A stretch of 64,000 nucleotides of DNA, from positions 4,655,336-4,719,335 of the forward strand of contig JAQFVV010000014.1 in assembly GCA_028023455.1 (NCBI GenBank), in the 5' to 3' direction. Every line of letters begins with the position of its first letter. Position 1 is the first letter of the stretch. This stretch comes from Epiperipatus broadwayi. Its lineage: Eukaryota; Onychophora; Udeonychophora; Euonychophora; Peripatidae. Under the pieces are notes generated by a model, which was not told the origin of the DNA, searched no databases, and saw nothing but the letters and a program-made list of their open reading frames with translations. The position numbers and the translations under genes are program-made. Positions 1 through 11,775 of the stretch are shown here, piece by piece.

Positions 1-540
1 TATGGTTTGGGGAGAGGGTATGTTTTTTTGAATTGGATGAAAATGTTGTTTTCATTTGATTTTTTTATACTTTAAAGTATTGAAATGTTCTGATTTTGTA
101 AAGTAATAATTAACAGACTTTTTACACCATAGTGTATTGAAGTTTTAAGTAGTAAATGTTGACGAGATATATGTATAAAGTGAGTTGGAAGTAGGTAACG
201 AGTCAAGTAACGTACTGTTCATAACATTCCACGAGACAAAGAAGTTGTATGGTGTGTATATATTTGAAATAAAAAAGAGTGTTAACACAAAAATATCCCC
301 TAAGAAAAGTAGAATTTTCCCCGTTTTTTTTTAAATGTCATAAAAAACATATATTATAAACATTTTATATATATATATTTGTCATTGTTTAAAAAAGTTT
401 TAGTTTCTTTCTTTTCTCTGACTACTGTTAGACTTTGTTGAATATAGTTTACGTTTATTGTTATCATTTATTTTATAGATGTTAGTAAAATAAAATGTTT
501 GCAGAAATACGATTTTGATATTTTTTATTTTAGCATTACA
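1..540. other. AT-rich non-coding sequence
   Basis: No ORF, RNA gene or recognisable repeat family was seen. The stretch is T-rich with short (TA)n around 366-380. Confidence 0.6.
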
Positions 541-707
541 AACAACAGAACAATAACCCTAAAACTAACCCTAAACCTAACCCTAAACCTAACTGTAATC
601 CTAACCCTAAAACTAATCCTAAAATTAACCCTAATCCTAACCTAAAACTAACCCTAAACCTAACTCTAAAACTAACTCTAAAATTAACCCTAAACCTAAC
701 CGTAACA
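541..707. repeat. Degenerate interstitial telomere-like repeat
   Basis: About 165 bp of back-to-back variants of CCCTAA (CCTAAC, CCTAAA, CCTAAT, CTAAAA) read along the plus strand, the complement of a TTAGGG-type repeat. Units are mostly 6 bp but are punctuated by A insertions and substitutions, so this is an old or internal array, not an active chromosome end. A 5-bp arthropod TTAGG array would give pure CCTAA units, which is not what is seen. It could also be an ordinary minisatellite that resembles a telomere. Confidence 0.75.
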
Positions 708-1092
708 AGTTTTACTTTTAGTTGTCATTCTATTTGAAATAAAAACTAGCAGTAAACAACAACAACAACAAAAAAAGCTGTAACCCCAGTAAAAAAATCT
801 CCGATAGAAAATTGATTTTTCTAATAAAAAGCAAACTAAAAAAGACGAATCAAATTGTAATTTGTTTATTTTATTTTACATTTATTATTATCATTTAATT
901 TGTATACATTAATAAAAAATAATATTTAAAATTAAATAATATTTAAAAAAGATGATTTTCTTTTGTTTTTATTTTCACATTACAAAAAACACATCAAAAT
1001 GATTATAATTAACAGCCTGGGAATGATCATATTTTATAGTTTAAGCGTGAAAACTGTGCCATCGAGTGGGATATAGTAGCTATTCGATGACA
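708..1092. other. AT-rich non-coding spacer
   Basis: Nothing recognisable apart from a short (CAA)n at about 757-771. Confidence 0.5.
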
Positions 1093-1093
1093 A

Positions 1094-1150
<57 letters not shown>

Positions 1151-1197
1151 CATCATCATTATCATTATTATTATCATTATCATAATCATCATCATCA

Positions 1198-1257
<60 letters not shown>
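1093..1257 (-). repeat. (ATT)n microsatellite, the 3' tail of the adjacent LINE
   Basis: About 165 bp of ATT units with some ATC in the middle. Read on the minus strand it is (AAT)n directly after the 3' end of the LINE at 1258-6262, whose last bases include an AATAAA. The half-L1 at 11.8-13.2 kb ends the same way. The array is therefore best read as an expanded retrotransposon tail. Long Asn or Ile runs in translated frames here are not proteins. Confidence 0.85.
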
Positions 1258-1258
<1 letters not shown>

Positions 1259-1476
1259 GTTTCAAAGTAAACTTTATTAGGCAAAAATTGGTTACATCAT
1301 ATCAGGCTGTACATTGTATAATATATTAACAAACTAGGAGCTATCATTAATTACAGAAAGAAACACTTTTTTTTCTATTAGAGTCTTTAGTAATTGTTAT
1401 TGTTTTCATACTTCAGTTCTTACTGTTGGTCCGTTCTGGATTTCCATTTTTTCTGAAGTTATGTTTTGTGTTTCCA

Positions 1477-4400
1477 TTACAATGCTGCTCTTATTTTGAA
1501 GAGAGACCAAGTGGCAGCAAAAATGTCTGGTGGTGCAAGAAGATTGTCCCTTTCTTTAAGTTTTTCTAGCTTGTTATGATATGTGTTAGGATGTCTTCTT
1601 GTATTGTTTCCTAAGGTAAATGTACATCTGGTACACCATAAGGCATATAAGCTGAAAGTGGCTGCACGAATTGTTAGTATTTTGTTTTCCTTGAATGTTT
1701 TCAGCATTTTTTCTATTGTGGTATCATTTTTTCTATAATTGTTCAACATCAGTTGTCTAACTTTTTCTAGTCCTCTACAGTAGCATCTCAAATGTTCTTG
1801 TGTTTCTTTTTCCCTATGACACAAAAAACATATTGGATCAACATTTAGGTAGAATCTTCTGAAGCGGATGAAATGTGTTGTAGGTAATGCATTAAGATTC
1901 AATTTGAGAATGAAGTCAAAAAATTTTGGTTCTAGGTACCATCTTTTGTATTTTTTGAGTAGCTGGCTATTTTCTATTCCCAGTACTGTTAGCTTATTAT
2001 TATCTTCTTGGTTCTGAGATAGAAAATCATGTATTTTTCAATAAGTGCATTTAATAGGGCTCTTAAGTGTTATTTTATTTTTAATGCTTCCAATACTTAC
2101 TAATAGTGTATTTATATAATTATCCATGGGAGGGGGTCAGTCAGTGGGTATGATTTCTAGTTTTTGCTCTATGTTTGGAAATTGTTTAAATATGGCAATC
2201 AGTAGATTTACTGTTTTTTATGTGTAGAAAGTTTGTATTGCATGCAGTCCAAGGCCATTCCATTTTGATGGTTGGTTTAGTTGCTTCATTGAAATTTCTA
2301 CTACTTTCCTTTTCCATAGCAGCTTGTTGCACAATGAGTTAATTGCTGAAATAAATGCTTTTGTGAAATTTATTATTGGCAAATAGTAAGTGATCTTTGT
2401 CATAATAAGCTGATTGTATAAAGATATTTTTGAGTAGATTGAAAGATAGGATTTTGAGAGTGATTCTGTGATTTTCTCTGCCTCTGCTTTAAGTTTATTT
2501 TGTATTGACTTTCTCATTTGATTCATGCCCAAGTGGAAAGGGAAACTCAGAAACATACTGGGTTTACCTTGATATATCTGTGTGTTCAATTTACCTGTAA
2601 ATATTGCCCATGCAGCCGATTTGTTGGTGTTTATTTTTAGCCTGAAATTTGCTGTATATTCTTTTATAATTTCCTGCAGTATAGGTAATTGCTTTTTTGA
2701 TTTGAAAAATATTGTGACATCATCCATGTAAGCTATACATGGGATGTATGTGTTGGTGTTTGGAATTAGAATTCCTTGGATTTTTTTTTGTATTTGCTCT
2801 AACAGGGGGTTTATATATAATGCGAATAATAGTGTGCTGAGTGGAGATCCTTGTGGGATTGATTGGCTGGGGTAGAAGGATGATAAAGCTCTGCCATTGA
2901 GGGTGATATGAATTTCTCTATTTAGTAGCAGGTTTGTTATTGTATATAAAATTCTGCAAGGTATTTCTGTTTTTTTTTAGTTGAATTAATAGTGTTTTGA
3001 TTGGCACTGAATCAAATGCACTTTCAAAGTCTAATTGCACGGCCATTGGAGCATATTTTTTCTTTTTAATTACTGAATTAATGATTGTTTTGTATATTAG
3101 TGCTACTTGACCTGTTGATGATCAGGCTTTTTTGCATACTAATGTTGTGATATTAGTTTTATTATATATGGTTCAATTTTTTCTTTTAAAACTTTTTCCA
3201 GAATTTTTATTCCCAAAAGCTCCATTGAGATTGGCTTTAGATTGGAGACTGTGGTAATTGGTAATTGTTTTTTAATGAAGGGGACCATTGAAACTGGATA
3301 CAGCCCTTGTATATTATATAGCTTTTGTGATAGTTGGTTGCAAGCTGGCACAGGTATGTGTTTGTAAATCAGCTGAGATGTGACAAAACAAAGTGTGGGA
3401 TTCCTGGTGATCCTGGGTGGCATGTACCTGGAAATGATGCTAGAATGTGTGCAAACTGTTCTATTTCAAATGGTATCTCTGTTTCTGGTTTTCCAAAAAA
3501 ATTTTCTGTGGTTTTGAACTGTTTTTGCTTTGTTAGTTTTTCTTTGACGTGCTGATATATTGGTTGTATCATATTTTGTCCAGCTGTGATTTTCCCATCC
3601 CATTCTAGTGCCATGGGAACTCTCTTTGTGGATGGATAGCCTAATGTCCATCGAATATATCTGCAGGTCCATGTGTGCTGCTGGGTTAGACAAATTCTTT
3701 TTTTTTAATTGCTAGATATTGCTTTAATTTATTGCATGTTTGATTATATAGTTGCATCAGCTTTATTATGTTTGCTTGATTGTGAGTGACTGTTTTTGAC
3801 ATGCTGATTCTTTTGTGTAACTCATCTGCTAATGTGATTAGTTTAGAGGGGGGGTTGATTTTTGAGCAAATATGATTGATATTAAATGAGAGTATGTGTG
3901 TATATGCTATATATTTAGAGATTGGGTCAAGTTGCATTTGATTGAGTTTATTTATCATGATATATGTTTCGGAGAAGAGGAACTCTGGAATGTTGATTGG
4001 TAGAAGAATTCTTTTGTATATTAGTGATTGGTTGTGGTATGTGTTTAAATTTAATTCTATTATCTGTGCTGCATGATCAGAAAACAGGAGGGGGAGAGAC
4101 TTATGTCAATTGAGTGATGTAACATTGGAGAATAAAAAACAAGATCTATAAGAGTGCTGTGGCGATTGTTATAAAATGACACCGAGTTCTATGGGAGAAA
4201 ACCATTGCCACTCATAAGCGGTATTGCAAGTTGATTTATCCATTTTGCAACAAACTTTTGATAGCTCATATTAAAATCCCTGGCAAGTATGGTGGGGTAG
4301 GGATTGTATGCTAACATGGAGTTAATGGTTAAAATTATTCTGTTAATTACAATCAGACCGGGGGGGTAATGTATACAAATATTATGTTAATTGAAAAGCT

Positions 4401-4706
4401 TTTGTGATTAAATGTAGTTATCAAAATATTGGAGTCTATGAGAATTATTTTAAATGATGTAAAAGGGCATTTTTGATTGATAAATATATCTGTCCCAATT
4501 GATGGTGATGATGTGTCTCTTGAACATTCACAAAAACCAAATTTGTTCATATAAGTTGCTGGGTTGATTTGAGATCCATTATATATTTTTATTTCTAATA
4601 GCCCCAGTATACTGGGTTGCATTGTCTGTATCCATTTGTTAATGTGTTGTATTTTTTTTGTGGAGTTTAAACCTCGAACGTTATGTGCCACTATTTTTAT
4701 TCTCAT
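1477..4706 (-). pseudogene. LINE ORF2: endonuclease plus reverse transcriptase, broken
   Basis: The endonuclease starts at 4706 with MRIKIVAHNVRGLNS, the usual opening of APE-like LINE nucleases. It continues with LLEIKIYN and, near 4060, FSDHA, the C-terminal catalytic Ser-Asp-His. A linker (3958-3686) leads to reverse transcriptase: a motif-1 region at about 3250-3160, LDFESAFDSV at about 3035-3000, QGSPLSTLLFALYI at about 2860-2820 and AYMDDVTIF at about 2735-2705 (catalytic YMDD). The 1902-1477 segment has a CFLC...H...C pattern as in L1/Tx1 C-termini. Fragments lie in different frames with stops between them. No single start or intact ORF remains. Confidence 0.88.
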
Positions 4707-4739
4707 ATTATTTAATGATGTAGAAGGAGGGGGTTCGCA

Positions 4740-6260
4740 ATTTTCTAAAGTTTCTGAATTTCATTTTTTACCTTTTGTACATCTATTTTGCTTGAAGCGG
4801 GGTTAGAATTATTTATTGGTTCTATAAATATTTGTTTAATCGAGAAACTGTCTCTGACGTTTTCAGATTCTTTTGATTCTTGAGAGGTTGATTCCATTAC
4901 CATATTTTCATCTATTAGTAGTTTTACCGAATTTAGTTGGCTATATTCCAGATCATTTGTTTTAATCTTTTTATTTTCTCTAGTTTTTTTTTGGTTTTGC
5001 TTGTTTTCTTTTACTTTTTGGAGGTGTGTTTTCAATCACTGGAAGGTACTATGTGATGGTATCAATTATTTTAGTTGTCATTTTGTTTATAATTGTATGC
5101 TCAGCTTGATTATTATCTCCATTTGGCAGTTCTTTTGTTTCTTTTTGCATGTAATTATTTTCATTTTCTATTAACTTATCACTAAGTGATTTTGCCCAGG
5201 GTTCAAAGTTTTCCTCTTCCTCATTCGTGTTTGTGTTAATTGTTACTTCCATTGACTTGCTTGGGGGATGGTCTATAGTTTTATTTTTATTAATTTAAAT
5301 TTTTAATCTTATTGACTTGAGTGTGGGGACTTCTATGGTTTCCTGCTCTGTGGATTTGTGTGCTCTATCTGGTTTCCCTTCTAATCTTTGTGAAGGGTGG
5401 TTATTCTCTTCCACTAGATTTACTTCTTCATTGCATTGCATTGCTATGTGGCCTCTTTTGCCACAGGCGAAACAACATGGTTTTAATTCTCAGATATATA
5501 AGTATAGCATTGCTTCTTGGTCTGTTATGTGTGTTGGAATGTTTTCTGGGTCTATTTCTTTGTTTAACTTGATGTTGTATTCAAAACTATTTGTGAATAC
5601 GGGTACTGATGTTTCTTTGAGGTATATCTGCTGAAAAAAATAACCTTTCCAAATGGATTCATCATTCTTTGGAAATCGTCAAAGCTATATCCGAAGTAGG
5701 CATTTTTTAATACTCTGGTGACGTTTTTGTATCTGTTTTCACCAACTCATACGATTGCAAAATTACCTAGTTTTAATGTGATTTTTGAATTGATCCCTTT
5801 GTGCAGCTTCACAAAACTCAACCGCTACAGATCTGCTATTTGGAGTTGCCTATGCATTATACTGTCTCCAGTAAATTATTTTTGTTTGGTGCTTCAATAA
5901 GTAGTTCCTTGGGAAAATAGTAGAGAGTGCAGTGATTGTCTGTTACCGCCAACACTATTGATTTTTCAGTAAAAAATCTTTTGAATGTTGTAAAAAGGGT
6001 TCTAGGTATCGTATTATTGAATCTGACCCCAATCTGTTCCAGAATTTCATCTGTCCATTGTGTGCATGTGTGGGGGGGGGCTCAATTTCATTTTGGTTTA
6101 CTAGATCCAAGTCTTTAAGGTCATATGATGTGGTTTTCCTAAATCTGGGATTTTTTCGTGGGCTTACATTATTTTGATAAGTTTTTGCGATAGTTGCATA
6201 TGTTTTTCTTGTGTGGTGCAAAGGACCAGCTTCTTGATCTGACAACTGGGCAGTCACCAT
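4740..6260 (-). pseudogene. LINE ORF1 (CCHC nucleic-acid-binding protein), broken
   Basis: The N-terminal piece runs 6260-5955 and starts MVTAQLSD. Its segment around NPRFRKTT aligns by eye with TTRFRRAN in the half-L1 ORF1 at 11.98 kb, so the two are homologues. Further in, at about 5620-5490, residues such as VFTNSFEYNIKL and ENIPTHITDQEAMLYLYI match the plus-strand copy at 12.67-12.79 kb. A CCHC knuckle (CFACGKRGHIAMQC, about 5480-5430) follows. A TGA at 5490-5492 replaces an Arg codon of the sister copy. The C-terminal region (5252-4745) is rich in Lys, Glu and Asn and has no recognised domain. Such ORF1 proteins coat LINE RNA in ribonucleoprotein particles. Confidence 0.8.
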
Positions 6261-6262
6261 TT

Positions 6263-6658
6263 TATTATTTACGCAAGTAATTTTTCAACAAGGTAATGTT
6301 TTGTTTTGATTTTTTAAACTATTTTTTTTAATTTAAATCTTATTAACTTTTTCGCTATTTTTCCTTCTACTCTTTTTACTTTTTATTTCTAAATAATGTT
6401 ATTAATTATAATTGTTTGAATTGGCGGCTATTCACCATGCTGGAGAATTATAATACTACCCATAGCTATTATTGTTTTTTTTACCATTGTTCACTAATTA
6501 TTTTAGGGCACGCACATTTCTTAAAACACTCAGGTTAGCATTGAGTATAGCATTTTTAAATATTTAAGGAAAAAAATCCATTTTTATAGCTATTTAATCT
6601 GAAAAAAACTGGGAGACTTTTTCTTACCTGCAACAATGTAAGTAACCAGGTGGCGCTC
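6263..6658. other. Possible LINE 5' UTR and flank
   Basis: Non-coding AT-rich sequence immediately upstream of LINE ORF1 on the minus strand. It may be the element's 5' UTR, but no boundary or target duplication is visible. Confidence 0.35.
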
Positions 6659-6831
6659 TATTATTATTATTATTATTATTATGATGATGATGATGGTGGT
6701 GGTGGTGGTGGTGTGATTATTATTATTATTATTATTATTATTATGATTATTATGGTGGTGATGATTATTATTATTATTATTATTATTATTATGATTATTA
6801 TGCTGATGATTATTATTATTATTATTAATTT
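6659..6831. repeat. Compound ATT/GAT/GGT trinucleotide microsatellite
   Basis: Blocks of ATT, GAT, GGT and ATT units alternate over about 170 bp. ORFs across it give homopolymeric Tyr, Ile or Gly runs and are not genes. Confidence 0.9.
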
Positions 6832-7566
6832 TAATTAATATATTTATTAATAATTATTTTAAGTTATTCTAGTAATGTTATTTAATACTAGAATAAATTA
6901 AGTTTTATAGGTGTGTATTTATCTTATTCACAATCACTACAGTCCTTCCAATCACAAAACTAATATAGACATAATGGTGCCCATAGTATACTGTATATGT
7001 ATGTGATAAGTGTTTGAACATCTATAATAATTCTCTCTATGATAAGTCTCTTTGAAATTATTTAAATAATATTAAGGCAATGAAAGCTACCTTTAAAGAT
7101 CATTAACTTTATACATTTTATGATGATTATTATTATGCTGGCCAACACACTCAAGCAGCCAAATGACAAAGAGTATTGATGATAACCAACATTAATATAA
7201 TGACCTGAATGATTTATTTGATATATTTATTATTATAATTGCTTTAGCACATAAGTGTTTGTATGCAAATAAAATATTAATGATTGCTTTTATATGTCCC
7301 ATGTTTGTCATTGTCAGATAATGATTAGTCTAAGATTTTTTAGTGTATGTTTTTTAAAATTTACTCACAAAGAATGACTGTTGACTCTTAAAAATTGTTG
7401 CTAGTGATGTTATGTTATGCTCATTATTTATATGTTGCTTAGATTATCAATGCAGATTCTTCCCTTATCTTTATTTACTGCATTCATATTCATATTGATT
7501 ATGATGATTTGCATCACCCTAAGTACCTCTTTATTTTGTTACTAATACAATATAGAAATATTAAGC
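6832..7566. other. Non-coding AT-rich sequence
   Basis: No ORF of note, no repeat family recognised. Confidence 0.5.
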
Positions 7567-7634
7567 AGGCAGACAGACAGATAGATAGATGGATAGATAG
7601 TTGGATGGAAAAACAGACAGACAGATAGATAGAT
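7567..7634. repeat. GACA/GATA tetranucleotide microsatellite
   Basis: Interspersed CAGA/GACA, GATA and GGAT units, as in common animal (GATA)n/(GACA)n arrays. Confidence 0.85.
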
Positions 7635-8306
7635 GCACTAAATATCATAAACATTGTTTAATTTTTAAATATAACTATTTAAAATGTTGGTGAGAAATTT
7701 GCATCCTTATCAAATCACAGATAATATTTGGCTTACATATGTATATGTATTCAGTAAAATATTTGCAGATAATATTCCCAGGACAAGCACTCTAGTGGAA
7801 AAGTATAAAACCCAAGAGCTAAAGATTTCTGAAATGAAGCTCAAACAGTTAGATCTAGTGCTTAATCTTCAAGTCATCTTTTTAGCAACTAACTCATTCA
7901 ATTATTTTTAAGACTTTTATTTACTAGTTAAAGATAACTAGATACTTATTTGTTGATTAATATTGACAACACTGGATGAATAAGTGACTATACAAAGGTA
8001 TCTAACAAAAAAAAGTTTTCTTAAGAAAGTTTCAAATATCTAAAAACATTTCCCAACACTAGTCAGATCTGTATCTAATTCATGTACATAGTGGGCAAAT
8101 TATTAACTACTACACCCAAAGTCTTTTGTTAGGAGTAAATTTATTTTAGTTGGATTTTGCAGATTAATATATTAATGTAATGTTTAATTAAGTTTCATGA
8201 ATGAATTCTATGCTGGACTTTCTTGGCAATAAAATGGAAATATTTTAAATTTTATAGAATTAATAACAAACTGATTTGACATTTGTATTCTGAAAGGAAG
8301 ATAATT
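7635..8306. other. Non-coding sequence with one unrecognised ORF
   Basis: A plus-strand ORF at 7684-7911 (75 codons, start MLVRNLHPYQ) matches no family I recognise and has no splice or repeat context. It may be chance. Confidence 0.35.
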
Positions 8307-8650
8307 TTAAAAAAAAACAAAAAAAAACACCACTTCGAAATATAAACAAAATCATTATAAGAAATATATAATTATGGTTAACAATTTTAACAATTTCTTT
8401 ACAATGCCTTATGTATGTGCTGTTTTTTCAGCCCTTTACTGGCTTTTGTGAGTATTATACATTTTTGTGACAAATTGTTTTTTAAAAAAAAGACAAAAAA
8501 AAACCCACTTCAAAATATAAACAAAATCATTGTAAGAAATGTAAAATTATGGTTAACAATTTCTTTACAATGCCTTATGTATGTGCTGTTTTTTTTCAGC
8601 CCTTTGCTGGCTTTTGTGAGTATTATACATTTTTGTGACAAATTGTTTCC
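8307..8650. repeat. Two-copy tandem duplication, ~172-bp unit
   Basis: Copy A (about 8307-8480) and copy B (about 8481-8650) both run from an A-rich start through ACTTC-AAATATAAACAAAATC to ATTTTTGTGACAAATTGTTT. They differ by scattered substitutions and one short deletion in B. The duplicated peptide in one frame is a consequence of the DNA duplication, not evidence of a gene. Confidence 0.85.
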
Positions 8651-8974
8651 TTTGATATGATCATAATATGATAATTATAATCTGATCACTTATTATTTAC
8701 ATTAAAATTGAGAATTAATCTAATGTGAAACTTTGTAATATTTAAAATTTTTAATTTACACTAATATTGCATTATATACATATATGTATAAATTCTACAC
8801 ACATTATGTGATATATTAAACTGAATGTTTTACTTTATATGTATCATATGTGGAAAAAATAGATCAGTATGTAAATTGTCATCTGCATCAACTAATTTTT
8901 GATTAAACACTTTGTGATAATGACATTTTGTTTGTAATTAAACATTAAATAGAGTATATGATAGATTATATCTA

Positions 8975-9480
8975 TTATCTAATTTTAATTGTTAGATCTT
9001 TCTTAGAAATTAAATATTTGTAGAAAAATTTAAACTTCATTTAAACTTTTCAAATCATTTCAACAGATAGTAATAACACACGTTAGTTTACATCACAGCA
9101 TTTTGAGTGGCATTAATCTTTTCTCTTCTTTAGATGTTGCTAGCCTGATCAGTGACAATACTAGTATGGAAATTAAATTGATGACCTGTAGGGTCATAAA
9201 TACTGAATTAAAAATAGCATTTTAATCAACTGTTATTTTTCCAAAAGCGAGTTGATTGAAACATCATCTTAAAAATAAGTATTTATCAATCTTAAAAATC
9301 AATAGTTTGATTTCCATATTAGCTCTGTTACCAGTCAGGTCAGCAACATCTGAAGAAGTCATAAGAATACTACTATTCAAAATATTGTGTCATATATGAA
9401 TCTGTTATTAATAGATGAATGCATTTGAAAAGTTTAATTTTTTTACAACATTTAATAATTAAAATTAGATGATGGGAGTA
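8975..9480. repeat. Inverted-repeat (fold-back) element with GAAGAAG tail module
   Basis: The left arm (about 8975-9185) and right arm (about 9290-9480) are reverse complements with moderate divergence and a ~100-bp spacer. Each arm contains a module resembling GCAACATCTGAAGAAG...CAAAATATTGTG, also found as the 3' half of the SINE at 38.94 kb. It looks like two SINE/LINE 3' tails in head-to-head arrangement. Confidence 0.65.
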
Positions 9481-11555
9481 ATACAATATAAAATTACAAA
9501 CAAATAGTGATAGAATGCTAGAATCAAGAACTAAAAATCCCTGGGTTATTCTAGGCTATAGTAAAAAACAATAATTCAATTAAATCATCTGACTTTTTCT
9601 TATATATATTTTAAATATGTTTACAATTATTTTTTCTTTAAAAAAATTGCTCTCTTACAGACACACATTATTTTAAATATTAAAATACAAATTGTTTTTT
9701 AAATGTCCGTATTTGCTTCATTTTTACATAAATCAGGTACAAATGAAAAAAAGTATTTTTTAAATTAAAAATTTAAATTTAAAAAAAAAAACGCTTAAAA
9801 AAGAGTTATTAAAAAATTATAATAAATTTAGATTAAAATATATGCAAATACATTTTTCCAACTCCTATAAAGTTTAAGTTAATAGAAATTTAAAATCAAA
9901 AATCTCAAATAAAATATAATTATTATAATTGAAAAAAAAATCAAGATGACCATGTTTTCTAATATCAAAACAGTTGTAGATTATTAAATGCAACTATGTT
10001 ATTTTTTGAGCTAGATAGTATGCCAGCTGTTGGTGAAATGCCTTAAGCTATAATGCATTCTGTCCACATTGACCAGTTCCTAAACAGATTAATCCAGATG
10101 TTTTTATTTTCCGAGGAAGTCTATATTTTAAAAAGGATTTGTTTAAAATCACTACTTAAACATTTACCTTTGTTGTGGGGATTTTTTTTATAATTTGAAT
10201 CGAGGTTAGATTTAAAGAAAAACAATTATTAGACACAAACTGTGTGAAGTTCACTATAAGCAAGATGACGACATTTTAAATTATATATGTATATAATATG
10301 TTATGTGTGGTCTTGTAATTAAAATAATGTTTTCCATACATACAAAGTGTTAACTTGAAGCAATGAGAAGATGCGACAATAATGAAATATATTTGTCACA
10401 GTGGACATTGGTTCATTATTTTTGGTGTAGAGTGAAATGACTAGGATGAAAGTGTTAATCTATTGCCACACTGCCTTATTTAGTTGGTCTTGTAGTAATC
10501 TTACTAGGATATTATCCTTTGTAATAAAACAAAATGAAAGATCTCCATCGAATATTATATCAACATTTTTATGCATAACAATGGGTATATCATCATTGTT
10601 TTCAATCATTATTAATCCATTGCAGAATGAAGATCTCTCAAATCTTAATCCACTTGCTTTGATCCACAGTATTTTTTTGTTCACATCAAACCAACAAACA
10701 TCATTATTTCATCTACCTTATAAGATATTAGTTTTACCTACTGCCTCCCACAAAATAACACAAGAATGCAATCTTATATAAAAAAAAAATATAATACAAT
10801 CTTAATCTTTTTTAATCTCCTTTTTTAAGAAAAATTGTAGAGCTGTAATTACCATGTTTTTTAGATCTATTTTTTAATTAATCTAGCTAATCTTTTTATG
10901 TTGTTTTTGTAATAATGTAACATGTATTCATTCATTCAAATATTCCTGCAATTATTTATTTATGTACATTCTCTTTTTTTTTAAATTCTAAATCTTTCAC
11001 CTACTGATAATAAAAATTTACTAACTACAGTATTTTATATATATATTATAATTTTTTATTTTATTTTAAACTCTTCAGGTATTATTATAAATTATTATGA
11101 TTATTATTGTTGTTGTTGTTGTTAATAATAAATCTGAGGTATCATGAGAAAATAGAAATATCAACTACTAAAACTGTACTTAGAACACACTACATTGGAA
11201 CGAATAAGCAAGTTATACAATTCTATTGACAATAAATTATAAATAGGCTTTTTATCTATAGATAAAAATAAATTTCTAAATATAATGTAACTAATACTAT
11301 AGGAATTATTAATTTCATATTATTATTATACCATCTGTGACTTTAGCTTTACTGTAAAATATATATTTATTATATTTAAATTATCTGCCCAGGTTCAATT
11401 TCTGACTGACACTTTGACATATAAAAAAAAATTCTTTGCCTGAAAATAGTTTGTATATATATTTCAAACTGTATGAAAGATGTAAATAAATTAAGTAGTA
11501 TTAATAGTAATAGCAGTAGCAGTAGCAGCAGCAGGTGCAGTGACTCCAGCAACAT
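9481..11555. other. AT-rich non-coding sequence with unrecognised open frames
   Basis: No repeat family was recognised. Around 10437-10781 (plus) and 10684-10460 (minus) both strands are open. The minus frame (start MNKKILWIKA, 74 codons) has balanced composition but matches nothing I know. A short GTT run lies at about 11107-11122. Confidence 0.35.
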
Positions 11556-11774
<219 letters not shown>

Positions 11775-11775
11775 C

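Larger units (their letters stand above)
1258..6262 (-). mobile_element. L1/Tx1-like non-LTR retrotransposon, near full length, inactive
   Basis: A ~5-kb LINE on the minus strand with the layout ORF1 (6260 to ~4740), ORF2 (4706 to ~1477), short 3' UTR with AATAAA, and (AAT)n tail. ORF1 carries a CCHC knuckle. ORF2 carries an apurinic-type endonuclease, a reverse transcriptase with YMDD, and a C-terminal Cys/His region. Both ORFs are broken by several stops and frame changes, so the copy cannot move. The two-ORF layout with EN-RT and a C-terminal Cys/His motif fits the L1 group including Tx1-like elements; the exact clade would need a tree. Target duplications were not identified. Confidence 0.88.

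Noticed and set aside
1080-1265. Poly-Asn ORF
   Set aside because: Pure translation of the ATT microsatellite; the same holds for the poly-Asn, poly-Ile, poly-Leu and Tyr-Ile ORFs at 6650-6838, 11376-11817 and 27039-27329.
10437-10781. 114-codon plus-strand ORF, with an opposing 74-codon ORF
   Set aside because: No domain, splice signals or repeat match; both strands open suggests chance. Mentioned only as part of the surrounding non-coding entry.
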